Below, one piece after another: positions 34,533-46,300 of a stretch of DNA of 64,000 nt (the first letter of the stretch is position 1; each line of letters starts with the position of its first letter). A program made the translations under genes and the position numbers. Source of the DNA: Bacteroidota bacterium (GTDB taxonomy: Bacteria > Bacteroidota > Bacteroidia > Chitinophagales > Chitinophagaceae); contig JADJSG010000006.1 in the NCBI GenBank assembly GCA_016711825.1, positions 806,001 through 870,000 of the forward strand, read 5' to 3'. The notes beneath the pieces are model-generated. The model was not told the DNA's origin. It searched no databases and saw only the letters and a list, made by a program, of their open reading frames with translations.

Positions 34533-35985
34533 AATGATTGGGTGTTAAAAAAGTGAGTTTTAAAAAACAAACATTGTTTTTCATCATACAGGGTATCAAA
34601 AGTTCCGATTTTGAAATCTGCATGGCTGAGCGGGGCAACAAATTCCATTCATCGATTTGCTCATTGGTTTGAATTTCTTTCATATTCATTTCGCCTTTTG
34701 AGGAGACATAACAAGCCAGGAGTCGGGTGTTTTTTGAACTTAAATCATTAAAGATAAAAGCATTGCCAAGCGGATGTTGTAAAGGCGTAAAAGAGGAGAA
34801 TAATCCGCCATCGTCGGTACTCAATTGTTCTTTAAGAATGGTTTGACTCCATGAAAGGGAGCCTTCATTTTTAAAACTGAAGATATAAATTTCATCGTAA
34901 TAATACTCTGTCACAGTTCGAGCATTGTCCGGTACCGAAACAAACGAATTGCCTACGATGGGATTAATGGAACTAATCGTACGAATATTTTGGTAGTATT
35001 TTTCTCCAACCAACTCAAGCCCACCATCGTTTTTTAAAAAAAGGTGTCGCATTTTTATATCTTTCAAATCAGCATTGCTTTTCGAAATTTGCAAGGCTAT
35101 TGGTACAAAATGACTGGTGGTAGTGGCTTGTTTTTCCTCATCGAATATAGAAAAATAAATGCCTCTTGGATTGCTGTATTTTCCATCTGAAAAAAAAGAG
35201 GCTATGTAAATATTACCATTTTTGTTATCGACAGCGAGTTGTAAATCACTTATAAAGTGCTTTTCTAAATTACTAGGAAATACCAGTAAATCTTTCGAAA
35301 AATCAGATAAGCTCAGTATTTTAAGCTCTTCCACATGTCCTCTATTGTTTGGTCGGTCAGTAGCCAGTAAATAGGGCAAGCCTTTGTTAGAAATGGCTGA
35401 TTTATCAGAAAAAAAGTATTCTTTGTCTGAATAAAATTGATTGATTTGTTTTAAAATGTTTAACTCATCGTCCACAATCACAGCCTGAATGGTATTGTTG
35501 CCCGATAAATAATATGCATTGTAAAATAAGATTCTTTGTTTGTTTTCGCTTACAGAATACTTATATGGAACATAATCTTTGAGAAAGCCAATAGGTTTGG
35601 TATTGAGCAATACCGGTGATTGCCAGCTACCATTTTCCAGTAGCTTGCTTGCATACAAATGTTGTTTTTTTGATTCTTTGATTTCATAAAAAACGAGTAA
35701 TTTTTGTTGGTTGCAAACAAATCGAATATTGGTGTATTGTTCGGGTAAAAAATCAAGTGGAAGTGATTTTTCTTTAACCATTTTGTCTGTATAAAACAGG
35801 ATTTCAGCATTGGGGTTTCGTTTACGATATACCACCATAGACTGTTGATACTTACCGATAACAGCGAAGTCATCGACTCGGATATTAAAATCTTCTTTTT
35901 CAGACAAATATAGTTTTTGCGCATCTGCGGCTATAAATAGACTGCAACAAAGTACAATAAAGAATAACTTTCTTATTTTGAGCAT
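34516..35985 (-). CDS. Secreted protein, unknown function
   Basis: About 489 residues from the ATG at 35985 (MLKIRKLFFIVLCCSLFIAA); the frame opens ten codons upstream but this start gives a clean signal peptide ending ADA-QKLY. The mature part shows repeated beta-strand/turn patterns (QSMVVYRKRNPNAEILFYTD, KGLPYLLATDRPNNRGHVEE), suggesting a propeller-like fold, with no named domain. It is the first gene of the run that includes the DUF6427-like protein and purQ. A TACTTTTG box on the minus strand lies 18 bases before the ATG. It is probably periplasmic or outer-membrane associated. Confidence 0.65.
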   Translation of the reverse strand: MLKIRKLFFIVLCCSLFIAADAQKLYLSEKEDFNIRVDDFAVIGKYQQSMVVYRKRNPNAEILFYTDKMVKEKSLPLDFLPEQYTNIRFVCNQQKLLVFYEIKESKKQHLYASKLLENGSWQSPVLLNTKPIGFLKDYVPYKYSVSENKQRILFYNAYYLSGNNTIQAVIVDDELNILKQINQFYSDKEYFFSDKSAISNKGLPYLLATDRPNNRGHVEELKILSLSDFSKDLLVFPSNLEKHFISDLQLAVDNKNGNIYIASFFSDGKYSNPRGIYFSIFDEEKQATTTSHFVPIALQISKSNADLKDIKMRHLFLKNDGGLELVGEKYYQNIRTISSINPIVGNSFVSVPDNARTVTEYYYDEIYIFSFKNEGSLSWSQTILKEQLSTDDGGLFSSFTPLQHPLGNAFIFNDLSSKNTRLLACYVSSKGEMNMKEIQTNEQIDEWNLLPRSAMQISKSELLIPCMMKNNVCFLKLTFLTPNHFVTSI

Positions 35986-36002
35986 AGACAACATAACTTG
36001 CA

Positions 36003-36010
36003 CAAAAGTA
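36003..36010 (-). promoter_or_regulatory. Candidate -7 box TACTTTTG (minus strand)
   Basis: A TAnnTTTG match on the minus strand, 17 bases before the ATG at 35985. It would drive the operon running down to dsbD. Confidence 0.35.
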
Positions 36011-36061
36011 AGCAATAAAAGGACGTGTGTCTATAAAAAATTCAACAACAAGTACATAGAT

Positions 36062-36960
36062 ATGGCTACAGTTATTATCACAGGCGGGACAGGCATGGTT
36101 GGCACATTACTTAGTAAGATGCTTATTGACAGAGGCGATAAAGTCATCATCCTGACTACTCAAAAGAAGCTGAGTCACCCCAATGCTCAGATACAGTATG
36201 TATATTGGCAACCCAGCCAGCAATTGATTGATCTAAATTTTGGTATTGACTCATGCAGTATCATCAATTTAGCCGGTGCAGGGGTGGCCGATAAACGATG
36301 GAGCCCCGCAAGAAAAATAGAAATACGAGACAGCAGAGTGATGAGTTTACAAACCTTATACCAGGCTATTGCTACAAAACAAATTAAAGCCAATAAGGTG
36401 GTATCTGCTTCTGCCATTGGTTATTATGCGCCAAGTATGGGTATTTTGCATGAGACCGCCCCGGCTGATCAACATTTTTTATCTGAAACTTGTGTATTGT
36501 GGGAGCATGAGGCGTTAAAATTGCAAGCATTGCAAGTACAAACAGCCATTGCGCGTATCGGCATTGTGTTGAGTCAAGACGGTGGCGCATTGAAAGCCTT
36601 TTAAATTCCTTTAATTTTGGGGTGGCCGGCATACCGGGTGATGGTAAACAAATAGTGAGCTGGGTACATATTGAAGATATTTGTAGATTATTGTTATATT
36701 TGTTAGATACTCCTACCCAGGGTATTTACAATGCAGTGGCTGATATACCTGTGTCAACTAATGAGTTATTTGCGGAACTTTTAAAATATAAAAAGGGGAT
36801 TAAAGTACATATCCCAACCTGGGTGATCAAGCTTATGTTGGGCGAAATGAGTACAGAGATATTAAAAAGTGCTCATGTGAGTAATTTGAAAATTAGGGAA
36901 CAAGGATTTAGCTTTCATTATAAAAATATAGATGAAGCGATAAAAAATTTGCTAGGATAA
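36062..36960 (+). CDS. TIGR01777/SulA-type NAD-dependent epimerase (frame interrupted by one indel)
   Basis: Two frames make a protein of about 299 residues. The first starts at 36062 (MATVIITGGTGMVGTLLSKM) with the nucleotide-binding TGGTGMVG loop, SIINLAGAGVADKRWSPARK and VVSASAIGYYAP (Tyr of the active site). It stops at 36602. The second continues FGVAGIPGDGKQIVSWVHIE, then NAVADIPVSTNELFAELL. Adding one T to the TTTT run at 36599-36602 gives FLNSFNFGVAGIPGDG. The function of TIGR01777 proteins is unknown beyond an NAD(P)-binding extended SDR fold; the cell-division link is only by name. It is divergent from the secreted-protein gene. Confidence 0.83.
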
Positions 36961-36974
36961 ATCCTAACAAATTT

Positions 36975-37379
36975 TTATTTTTCTTCACTTGGTGTTACTT
37001 CATCATGGTTTTCAATCAGATTGAGTCCATATTGAAGGATGTTTCTTGATACTTCTTTGAGTTTATCTGAATTTTTCGCTACCAAAGCAGCCACCGCAAA
37101 TTGCACAACTGTACCTAATACTTTACCCATTGCCGTGTCGCCATTTTTTACTAATATTTTCTTTGTTACAAAACCAGTGGCCAAACCCAATAAAGAATCG
37201 ATCAGTTTGTCTTTAATTTCTGGCATATTCAAAGATGACTCGAGTGTGTTTTTGATGATATTCATCGGTTTCACACTTTCGTAAATATTTGAAAACTCAA
37301 GTTTAATTTCAGACAACGCTTCAGTCTGTTGATATTCTAATTGTTGTATCCTTTCTTTTAATAATGATGTACTATTCAT
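36975..37379 (-). CDS. Hypothetical protein, envelope cluster
   Basis: 134 residues. The first 30 residues form a helical, possibly coiled region (LLKERIQQLEYQQTEALSEI). The middle has a Gly/Ala/Leu-rich patch (LIDSLLGLATGFVTKKIL and GTVVQFAVAALVAKN), which may insert in or lie on the membrane, and the tail is acidic. No family is recognised. It is 8 bases downstream of the holin-like gene and part of a four-gene same-strand run (DUF5670, YtxH, holin-like, this gene), a combination often seen among envelope or osmotic-stress genes. Confidence 0.6.
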   Translation of the reverse strand: MNSTSLLKERIQQLEYQQTEALSEIKLEFSNIYESVKPMNIIKNTLESSLNMPEIKDKLIDSLLGLATGFVTKKILVKNGDTAMGKVLGTVVQFAVAALVAKNSDKLKEVSRNILQYGLNLIENHDEVTPSEEK

Positions 37380-37387
37380 AATAATTA

Positions 37388-37732
37388 TTAAAATTTTAAA
37401 AGTTGTTTAATGATATAGTTACAAATAGGATGTTTCAATAATTGGTGACGAAATAAATATAAAATCAATGCAATGAGGGCATAAAAAGAACCGACAATAA
37501 AAAATCCGTAATATATTTTGCCCAACATGTCACCTATCCAGACAGCCAAACCTATATTGATAAAAAATGTAAAAATAGTCAGTACTAAAATAATCGTCAA
37601 TCTTGATAGAAAAGATGAAACAAAGTCAGCTGTTTTATCTATACTTTTAAGTTTTATCAACTCTATAGATGATTTGCCATAATCTGTAGCCTTATGTAAA
37701 AGCGATTCTAAAGGGGATTCTTCAGGATTCAT
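37388..37732 (-). CDS. Phage-holin-like membrane protein (Holin-X/DUF1469)
   Basis: 114 residues. A soluble amphipathic N-terminus (1-45) is followed by two hydrophobic helices, LTIILVLTIFTFFINIGLAV (about 46-66) and GFFIVGSFYALIALILYLF (about 76-96), and a basic tail, the layout of the Phage_holin_3_6/DUF1469 family. Despite the family name no lysis genes or phage genes are nearby, so it is more likely a cell-envelope protein. It lies 8 bases upstream of the hypothetical protein gene and 42 bases after the YtxH gene on the same strand. Confidence 0.7.
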   Translation of the reverse strand: MNPEESPLESLLHKATDYGKSSIELIKLKSIDKTADFVSSFLSRLTIILVLTIFTFFINIGLAVWIGDMLGKIYYGFFIVGSFYALIALILYLFRHQLLKHPICNYIIKQLLKF

Positions 37733-37774
37733 TTTAAAAATATTTATTCGATTAGAATACTCAAAAGTATGAAA

Positions 37775-38065
37775 TTAATTTGTAAGGGTTTTCTTTACAT
37801 CTTTCATTTCATTTTTTAATTCAGTAAATTTCTCACTACCTTTTTCTAAAAATGATTCAGCTTCTTCTGAAGTTATTTGATATTTTTCGCGTAATCCGCT
37901 AAGCAATTCATTTAATTTGTCTTTGACAAACCCAGTATAATCTTCTTTTTTCTTAAGAATTTTACCTCTTGTTTTTGATCCTTTGTCAGGAGCAACTAAA
38001 ATACCGACAATAGCTCCAGCTGCTGCGCCTACTAATATGCCTGTTAATAATTTTGATGGTTTCAT
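37775..38065 (-). CDS. YtxH domain protein
   Basis: 96 residues with the YtxH pattern: a Gly/Ala-rich hydrophobic segment near the N-terminus ([20 protein letters not shown], about residues 4-23), followed by [20 protein letters not shown], the conserved basic motif, and a long charged helix. YtxH-type proteins are general-stress proteins of unknown activity. It sits between the DUF5670 gene and the holin-like gene on the same strand with gaps of 39 and 42 bases. Confidence 0.78.
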   Translation of the reverse strand: MKPSKLLTGILVGAAAGAIVGILVAPDKGSKTRGKILKKKEDYTGFVKDKLNELLSGLREKYQITSEEAESFLEKGSEKFTELKNEMKDVKKTLTN

Positions 38066-38104
38066 GATATGTAAGTTTTAAAAATGATAAAAAAAATTGT
38101 TGAA

Positions 38105-38254
38105 CTATTTATTGCTTCTGATGATATTAAGCAAAACAGAAACGAGTGCGATGACTAATAAAATATGGATTACCGAACCAGCACTATAGCCAAAGTATCC
38201 GATTGCCCATAAGATGATGAGTACCACTGCGATTAAATAAAGGATGTTTCCCAT
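38105..38254 (-). CDS. DUF5670/lmo0937-family small membrane protein
   Basis: 49 residues from the ATG at 38254 (MGNILYLIAVVLIILWAIGY); the frame is open 15 codons further upstream but the family starts here. It has two hydrophobic helices (3-20 and 28-44) around the FGYSAGSVIHILL turn, a highly conserved pattern in short stress-related proteins of Bacteroidota and Firmicutes. A TATTTTTG box on the minus strand lies 58 bases upstream. It heads the run of envelope-stress type genes that ends at 36975. Confidence 0.78.
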   Translation of the reverse strand: MGNILYLIAVVLIILWAIGYFGYSAGSVIHILLVIALVSVLLNIIRSNK

Positions 38255-38312
38255 GATTGATTGTTTTAAAAGTTGAAAATGTTGTTTTAAAAAAAGCACT
38301 TGCTTGTAGTTG

Positions 38313-38320
38313 CAAAAATA
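38313..38320 (-). promoter_or_regulatory. Candidate -7 box TATTTTTG (minus strand)
   Basis: A TAnnTTTG match on the minus strand, 58 bases upstream of the DUF5670 ATG; it would drive the four-gene run. No clear -33 TTG is seen. Confidence 0.3.
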
Positions 38321-38803
38321 AAATTTATCATAAAGACTATTGTTACATGGTGATTGATAAAATTTACATAATTGTTTTATTCTGTTTGTTGTATTATACT
38401 TCAGATTTCATTTTACCACATCATACAACGCCAAACCAAAGACTTATGAAATATTAAAAACCATCGTGCGCAATACATTATATAATCACACAAAGCGAAT
38501 GCTCAAAGTTAAATCAGGTATCATACTTACTTATATAAATCATCGTATTCATAAATCAACTATTTATAATGTATTGTTTCTATAAAGATACAAAAAAATG
38601 TTATCATTTTTATGAATCTTAAAATGATAAACAAATGCTGATGAGAAGTATACTGATACATACAATTAGATACAATAAGTCTATTGAATCATGCAATTCA
38701 TTCATATATTTATTAAACAATATAGAATGATTTTTATGCTAAAAATTTGGCTTTGAGATGTACTTCCATTTAACAAAACACTATGCCTTAAAATGCATAA
38801 GAT
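38321..38803. other. AT-rich stretch without a gene
   Basis: No supported frame and no terminator or known RNA. The AsmA-like gene ends at 38804 and the DUF5670 gene starts at 38254, so this is a tail-to-head gap that could hold regulatory sequence for the latter. Confidence 0.4.
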
Positions 38804-40994
38804 TTATTTTTTCTTCTTCTTGTTTCCTTTCTTCAACTGCTTTAAGTTTTTTTGCAGGTTCAAGGCATTTTTGCTCATGACCGTTTTTTGTACGCCTTCA
38901 AAAATGCTTTTCCAAATGAGGTTAAAAAAAGATTTATTCAATTCTCGATTATAGGTAAAATCTGCATCTCTTACTACGCCTTTGCTAGGGTTATCATTTT
39001 TGATTAATGCATTGCTCAATTTATTGGCCCATTTTTTTGCTTTTAAGGAGTCGCCTTCCATGTCTTTTTTAAACGTTTCAATATTTAAATTTTGGTAAAG
39101 CAAGGTCAACTTGCCCTGCGCCTGAAGATCGTTGCCTGTCATAGAAAAATTTAATCTATTGATTTGTCCACTTACGCTTGTCATACCTAAAGGCAGTGAT
39201 ATGGCATTGAAAGCAGCAGCATCCATCTGGGTTATTTGACCTGTCATATCAAAGGCGCCATTGTTGGCCCCAAGTTGTAAATTCCATTGGGTACTTGCCT
39301 GACCTTTATTTAAAAATGTACCAATTGCCTTCATTCTCAACACAGATTGTTGCTTGATTCGTTCAGGGATATTGGTGATATTTTCAATAGTAGCATTGAC
39401 TCCCGTAAATAATACATTACCTACTTCTTTGCTTGCTTCAGCACGTTCTCTGTATGATATATAGCTGTTTTGAATGATTGCTTTTTTAATATATACAGGC
39501 ACTTGAAGTTTTAGTAACATTTGATGGGGATACTTACCTACTTTGCTTTCAGGATTAATAGGTAATGTACGATCATTATACACTTTAAGACTCAAGCTTA
39601 AGGCCGCTTGTTGTATGTCTATGATTGATTCATTTATGGCTTTATTGATGTTTAACCCATTGAGTTTAATATTTGAAATTTGAATATTATAAAAATCGCC
39701 TTGCTTCACAGATTTACGTACAAATTCGCTTTCTGTTATTCGTGGTGTTACATTCACTTGTTTGATACTAGCCGATTGGTTTTTTCTATCTAGTTCAATA
39801 CCCTTGATGGCAATGGTATACATATTGTCTTTGGTTAAAAGTGAAAACCCATCTGTACTTAATTTCCAGTCAGCCCGATCAATAATATTTTTCAAATTAT
39901 TTCCTTCTAACACATTGATTTCATTGCTTACTGAAAATTTCACATTGGTGACAGTGATAGCTGCCTTCTCAGGATGTTGTTTGTCTTTGATGATCAATGT
40001 GGTATTTCCAAGTTGTAAAGATCCAATTTCCACTTCATCAAAAAAAGCTTCTGGAAATTCAAAGGGCTTCGTTTTTATTTTACTATTGGCTTCACTTTTT
40101 TTAGCTATGTATATCGTTACTAAACCACCTGCACTTGATACTTTACCCGTTTGTAATTTATGTTGTGTAATAAATGCATTCACATTTAAGTTATTAAAAT
40201 GAAGGGTATTTAATTTCGAAGTGGGTATATTATTGTCATTGGTAAAAGATACAATTTGTGCGATGTCGAGGCTTTTATTGCTGGAATTATAGTCTACCTT
40301 TTTTAAATAAATTTTTTCATATTGCTGTTTACCTTTAAAGTAAATACTGTCAACAGTGGCTGATATATTGTCGATAAAATAACTGAGGATATTGCTATAA
40401 TCTTTGGTACTATCTACTTTAAATTGTGTCAGGAGTATATTCGCATTGCTCATACGTGTTTGTATAACGCCATTTTTATTTTTGCTGATAAATGTACAAG
40501 CCCTAATCTCAATATGGTCAGCCTTGACGGAACTAAATTCGCCAACCATTTTTTTATAAATGGCCAGGGTGTCTTCAAGCTTTAATTGATTGGCACCTGT
40601 GTTGATTATTTGAATGATAGGTCCATCTATGATTATACTTTTTGCATGGACTACTTTATTTTTCTAAGTATGCTTGCATATCAATACCTGAAGCACTTAC
40701 CGACTTTATAAAAATATTAATCAATACATTGGGCAAACTGTCGGTACTTTTTAAAAGTGCTGCTTGTTCTGAATCTGATTGTAAATAAATATTTCTAAAA
40801 TACGCATTCCCGTTCACTTCATCAATCATCGAACTGTCATATTTGAGGTAATATAAACTATCTGTTTTATCGCTGATGGTTTGTTGAATAAAATGTTTTA
40901 CAAGTCCTTTTTTATTGACTTGCAAATACCAGTACACCCCAGCCGCGGCTAATAATAACGTGACTAATACAATAGCTAAAATCTTTTTTTTCAT
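38804..40994 (-). CDS. AsmA-like large periplasmic protein (frame interrupted by one indel)
   Basis: Two frames make a protein of about 730 residues. The first begins with a membrane anchor MKKKILAIVLVTLLLAAAGV (helix about 4-23) and ends MQAYLEK. The second continues NKVVHAKSIIIDGPIIQIIN and runs to KKGNKKKKK. Adding one T to the plus-strand run at 40659-40663 joins them as LEKNKVVHAKS. The body is beta-rich with recurring DSIYFKG, LNGLNINKAI and a C-terminal SLPLGMTSVSGQINRLNFSM stretch like AsmA/DUF748 proteins. It lies 20 bases downstream of tamL, behind tamB. A role in lipid or outer-membrane traffic is inference from fold and context. Confidence 0.65.
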
Positions 40995-41014
40995 AGTTTG
41001 ATTTTTTATTTTTT

Positions 41015-43305
41015 TTAAAATGGATATCCAATGGCGATATTTAATATCAGATTTTCACGACGCCATTTTCCGCTCAATACATCAATACTGTTTAACACCC
41101 ATCGTTCTTTTTCAGGATAAAAGGGTTTTCGCAAAGGCATTCCTAAGTCGAGTCGAATTAATAAAACTTTTAAATCATAGCGCAAACCGAAGCCTGTGGC
41201 AACAGCTAATTCACTTAAACTACTTTTTTTCAATTGACCCGCTTTGCCAAACAGAAAAGTATCTTTGGTCCACATATTTCCGGCATCAACAAATACAGCA
41301 CTTCCCAAACTACCAATGAGTGGTATTCTGATTTCGCTGTTTAATAAAAATTTATAATCACCTCCAATAATGAGAAAATATCGTTGATCGTCAGCAGTGG
41401 GTAAGTATGAGCCGGGGCCTAATTGTTTTATCCTAAAACCACGAATCGAATTGGATCCTCCTACTACATACTGTTTTGAAAAAGGGAGAATATTTGAATT
41501 ATTGTAAGGCAGACTGATTCCTATTTGTATTCTATTGGCCCAGCTTATACCCGCATTCAATTTTTTCTGATATCTGATTTCAAGGTCTCCTTTTGCATAC
41601 TGTGCGAACGGAGTATTGAATATCATTTTTTCCCTTACATTTTTTGCCCCTGTGATGAGTCCTGCAATATTGCCACTTAAATCAACACTGGCATTTAGGT
41701 ACCATAAATCTTTTTTAATGGATTGAGTGTATTAAGTGTATAGCTATAAAAAGAACCCAGAATGGCTTCTGAATACACATTTGTAAGAATGGTAGGGTTA
41801 CCTGCTGCTTCGGCATAAAAATCGGGTGTTACATTGGAAGCGCGAATATAGCTGATGGCTACAGGTGCAAGTGTATGTTCTTTATTACTTGTTTCTTTCC
41901 AGTTATATTCATACTGCGTTCGGAAAACATTTTTTGTATAAAAATCTTGTTTACGAAACCATTCATACCCCAGCAATAATCGGGTATGAGGGGTATAAAA
42001 ATTGCTTTCTTTAAATTTTACAAAAGGAATGATAAATCGTGGAAATGTTAAAGCCAATTCGGCACCTACACGATAATTATTATTCTTTTTTAAGGAATCA
42101 TCAAAAGATATTTCAAGTCCACCATAGGTTTTAAAGGTTAAGAGTTCTGCATTTTTAAACGTATTTCTATTTCGCCAGTTGAGACTTAATTGAGAACCGA
42201 TATACCTATTTTCTTTTGAAAAGGCATCTAGCTGTGCTTGAAATGATTTTCGTTTAGTAGGGGTAAGATAATACGTAACACCCAAGGTATAGATTTGCGT
42301 ATTTGTATCGGTGAGGGGGGTAAACTGGTTTTTGACAAATTTAAATGTTCCTAAATTGATAAAACGATTGAGTGTTTTATTTTGTTCAATGCTGCTATAG
42401 ATAGAACCTGGACGAAAGGTAACCACCCGTTTAAAGAGCTTGGGGTTAAACTTCTTATTTTGTTTAATCCTTAAGCTATCAAAAGTAATCATCTCATCGT
42501 TTAGGGTATCTTTATCCTGACTTAATAAATTGTAATTTGGATACAAGGTGATATTGTCAATGGTATAAGGATGTTTGGCTTGTACAGGGGTTTCTTGTTT
42601 TAAGTTGAGGTATAGATGTACACCATGATTGCCAATGGTACTATCGGCATAAGCCATTAAAAAATCGGGGTTAAAAAAGTAATACCCTTGTGTTTTCAAC
42701 TTCATATCTAATCGTGAGCGCTCTGCAGTAATATCTTCCAGGTTATAGGATTTGCCAACACTTAATAAACTTTCCTTTTGTTGTTCTTTTTCTAATAATA
42801 GCAACAAAGGCGATTTGTCTGATACCCATGTGATTTCTTTGACATCATATTGTGGCAATACTTTTGCATGATAATGCGCTTTGATTAAGTAGCCTTTCGA
42901 TGCACTATCACCCTCTACTACAGAATGAAAATAGCCATTGTTTTCAAGTACCGATTGCATGTTTTCGGCGCTTAATTTAGGATTTAGTTTATTACTCAAT
43001 ACAGGCGGTTCACCTAATTTATCTCGCAAAAAGGTTCTAAACCCTTTTTTCTTTTTTGGCTCGCCAATCACAAACCACCACCATACTTTATAGGGTTGCC
43101 CTAAAATGAATTTATTCCTTTTTGGTCTGGAAGCAATTTTAATTTTTTTTCTCAGTTTACTCACCGATGTCTTCACACCTTTTGCTTTCTCAATTTTAAT
43201 GGTAGCCCCTTTATACAGTTTTTCATCTGCGGGTATAAATCTTTTTACACCACATGCCTGTAACAGGCAAATAGCAAAAAATAATATGTAACCACCTTTC
43301 TTCAT
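41015..43305 (-). CDS. tamL: TamL-type Omp85 lipoprotein (frame interrupted by one indel)
   Basis: Two frames join into about 763 residues. The N-terminus is a lipoprotein signal with LLQAC (Cys18), followed by GVKRFIPADEKLYKGATIKI, POTRA-like repeats to about residue 350, and a beta-barrel. The second frame contributes SKQYVVGGSNSIRGFRIKQL, which matches the Omp85 surface-antigen motif region, and ends with LILNIAIGYPF (C-terminal Phe). Adding one A to the run at 41711-41716 (plus-strand T) gives NPLKKDLWYLNASVDLSGNI. It directly follows tamB (3 bases), as in the Bacteroidota TamB-TamL pair, which moves lipid or protein between membranes. Confidence 0.83.
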
Positions 43306-43308
43306 CCT

Positions 43309-46300
43309 TTATTTCTTTTTCTTCTTTTTAAACAATTCATTAAACTTTTCATAATCCATCGATACGATAAAGGAAAGACCAGTCTCTACGATATAACCAT
43401 CTAATATCACTTCAAATTTATTTTTTGAATAAGCTCGCAACATATATCTACCATCTTTGGTTAATTTGTAACTCACGGTAGCATCAGGCATATAGGAGGC
43501 TGTGTTTTGTTGTCGTGCCTTGGCGCTTTTATCTTGCCCTTCAATACCTAAATTTTTTCCGACACTGATTGACAATCGATCATCCATAAAGCGTTTGCTC
43601 ACACCAATATTCAAATCAGTGCGTTGTTGTTCATCACCTGTGCTGTAGTCTTTATATGAATTTAAATTTAAATCGATATCAACCCCTTTGATGAGGTCGG
43701 AGGCAATTTGATCTAAGGCTGCCGACAAAAATTTGCTTACACTTTGTCGTGCCATATCGCTCAGTCCATCTCCATTGCCTTTAAAGAAATCATTGCTTTG
43801 TTCACCTACAAATCGATTCAATACCAGCAATGAAAAAACCTGCTTGTTGATGGCAGCGGGGTCATTACGTAATTGGGTTAATTTATTTTCTACCGTCGTG
43901 ACAATTACATTACTGATGCCATTATTTTCGTTTGGCAGCTGTATATCAAATGAAATTTGGAGTTTACTCAAGGTGCCTTTAATAAAGAGCAATACCCGAA
44001 ACGGAATTTTTTGGTTAAAGGTATTTACGGTTTTGTTATCTACATCGCCCAACTCATTACCTACTAAATCGATGGCATTGGTATTGGCAATGTATTCGGC
44101 TTGAATATTTACTTGTGCATCTAAGGGTGCACCGCCAAAAGCAATGGTACTACCACTCAATAAATTAAATTTACGTGCAAGAAACTGATAATGCAACATG
44201 TAATGCCCTTCATGTAAATCAAAATTGCCAGCCAATAATATATTGCCTCCAGGGTCAACGCCTACATTTAATTTGGCATCTCCTTTTACTTTAAGCTCGT
44301 CGCCAGTAGAAGGGTCTATGATTACTGTGAGGCTTGCTTTGGGTGAAAGGGTGATGTTTAAATTATAATTTAAGAAGGTGGTAATAGAAGGTTTTTCTGG
44401 CGCAGCGGTGACAAAGAGTATTTTTTCGGGCAATTCAAAAGTGTCTTTGTCAATAAACCGAACCACAGATCTTGCCGCATCTTTATTGACATTTTTTTCG
44501 GGTAACACAAGGGTAGCATCCGAAAAATCATTGAGACTTAAAGCGCCTTGAATATTAGGTGCCGATGTACTACCTGTAATATTTACATCGGTATTGATTG
44601 CAGCATAACCATAAATTAAATCGTTGGTGGCCTTTTCAGTATGTACCACAATAAAATCTTTTGAATCGAGTTTCAGATTTAATCCATAAGAAGTGAATGA
44701 ATTGGCTTTTAGTTGACCATCTATTTTTAAAGCATTATCGGCTGAATCTTTAATGGTAAATTGTTTGAGGGTAATCATCGGATAATCAAATGCGATGTAT
44801 TGATTGTTGATGGTATATACAGTGCCAAATTTGGGTAACCTAAAAGTGGTATTTTTAGTATGAATAGAGCCCATCCATTCAGGATTTGCAAATTTCCCAT
44901 TCAAGGCAAGTTTTCCATCTATACCCCCTTGGGCATTTGAAATATTTCCATTGGAAAATCCTTGAAGACTTGCTATATTGAAATGAACGATGTTTAAATC
45001 TGCATCAAATTGTTTATCAAGATTGTTTAAATAATAATTGCCTTTTAGGGTCACATTGTTTTCATTCCCTGTTAAACTTACATTTCCCGAAATGGTATTT
45101 TCATTTTCTTTTTGGGTATGAATGCCCAGATTACCTATTGCCTGATTTTTATAATAAAGGCTATCCATGGTGATATCGCCTACAAACGAAGGCATCACTT
45201 TATCAAATTCGCTGATTTTTACTTTACCATTGATGATACCCTTAGCGAGTAAAGTATCTTTATTGAGTAATGAAGTAATATCACTTATTAGAAACTGATT
45301 GATGTTGATATTGATTGGACTATTGGGTTGCGGAGTTTCGCTTTGTATTGCTAAGCCTGATTGTTTATAGGCTAAATTAAAATGATTTACGTGGATACCT
45401 GCTGGAGCGTAATACACTTCATTGGCTGGATCAATAGTCCATGGTTTAAAATTAAGTAATAAATTATCTTTTAATCGAAACCTATATTCCTTGTCTTTAA
45501 CAGAGGCTGTAACACCCAGTAAATAACGCTTATTTCCTTTAGCATCTTTAGTCACTGCATCCACTATTAAGCTATCATGTGCCAGATAACCAGTAAGGGA
45601 GCTTCCATATAATTTTGTATCTATGGTATGAACGGTATCTGCTGTGATCGCATAACGCATTTGTTCATTGGCTGCACTTACTTCAATATGTCCATTGTAC
45701 AATTGATTGCCCTGGTATAGGGCGCTGGGCAATAACAAATTAAATTGCAAGGCACTGTCAGTAGCTTGTGATGCGTATGCGCCGTTAAAGGTGATGGTTT
45801 CATATTTGCTAAGTCCTTTGATAAAACTTTTAATCAATGGATGTTCACGAATAAGTCCATTCAATGAAATATTTTGGGGCGAAGAAACTACGATTGAACT
45901 GTCATCATTTATTGGGTAATAATTGTTGATATACCGCATGATAGAAGGTATAATTTTATCATACTGAAAGTTGCCATTGGCGTACAATTCTGCCATGGGT
46001 GAATAAAATGAAATTTCTTTTTTACCTTCTTTACTCAACGCTACAGCATGCACACTATCGATAAACATTTGTTGCTGATTGATTTTTAATTTAAGGGAAT
46101 CTATTTGCAAGGTGGCATTGAGCTGATCGAGTGTAAGATTGTCGGCTTTTAAATGCGAATTCATTGCAATGTTGATGGTGTCTTTGCTAAGTTGTAAAGC
46201 ATGTAATCTGGCAGTATCCAGATGCAACCATACTTCCGCAGCAGGTGAAGGTCCATTTAAAGTGGTAGTACCATGATATTGGAGTGTTAGGTTTGGATCA

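Noticed and set aside
37388..37732. Holin-like protein as evidence for a prophage
   Set aside because: There are no other phage genes, no integrase and no attachment repeats; the family also occurs widely on chromosomes as an envelope protein.
43733..44104. Long antisense frames inside tamB, ClpV, UbiD and other genes
   Set aside because: They are shadows of real genes in other frames: no homology, no promoter and no independent coding bias.
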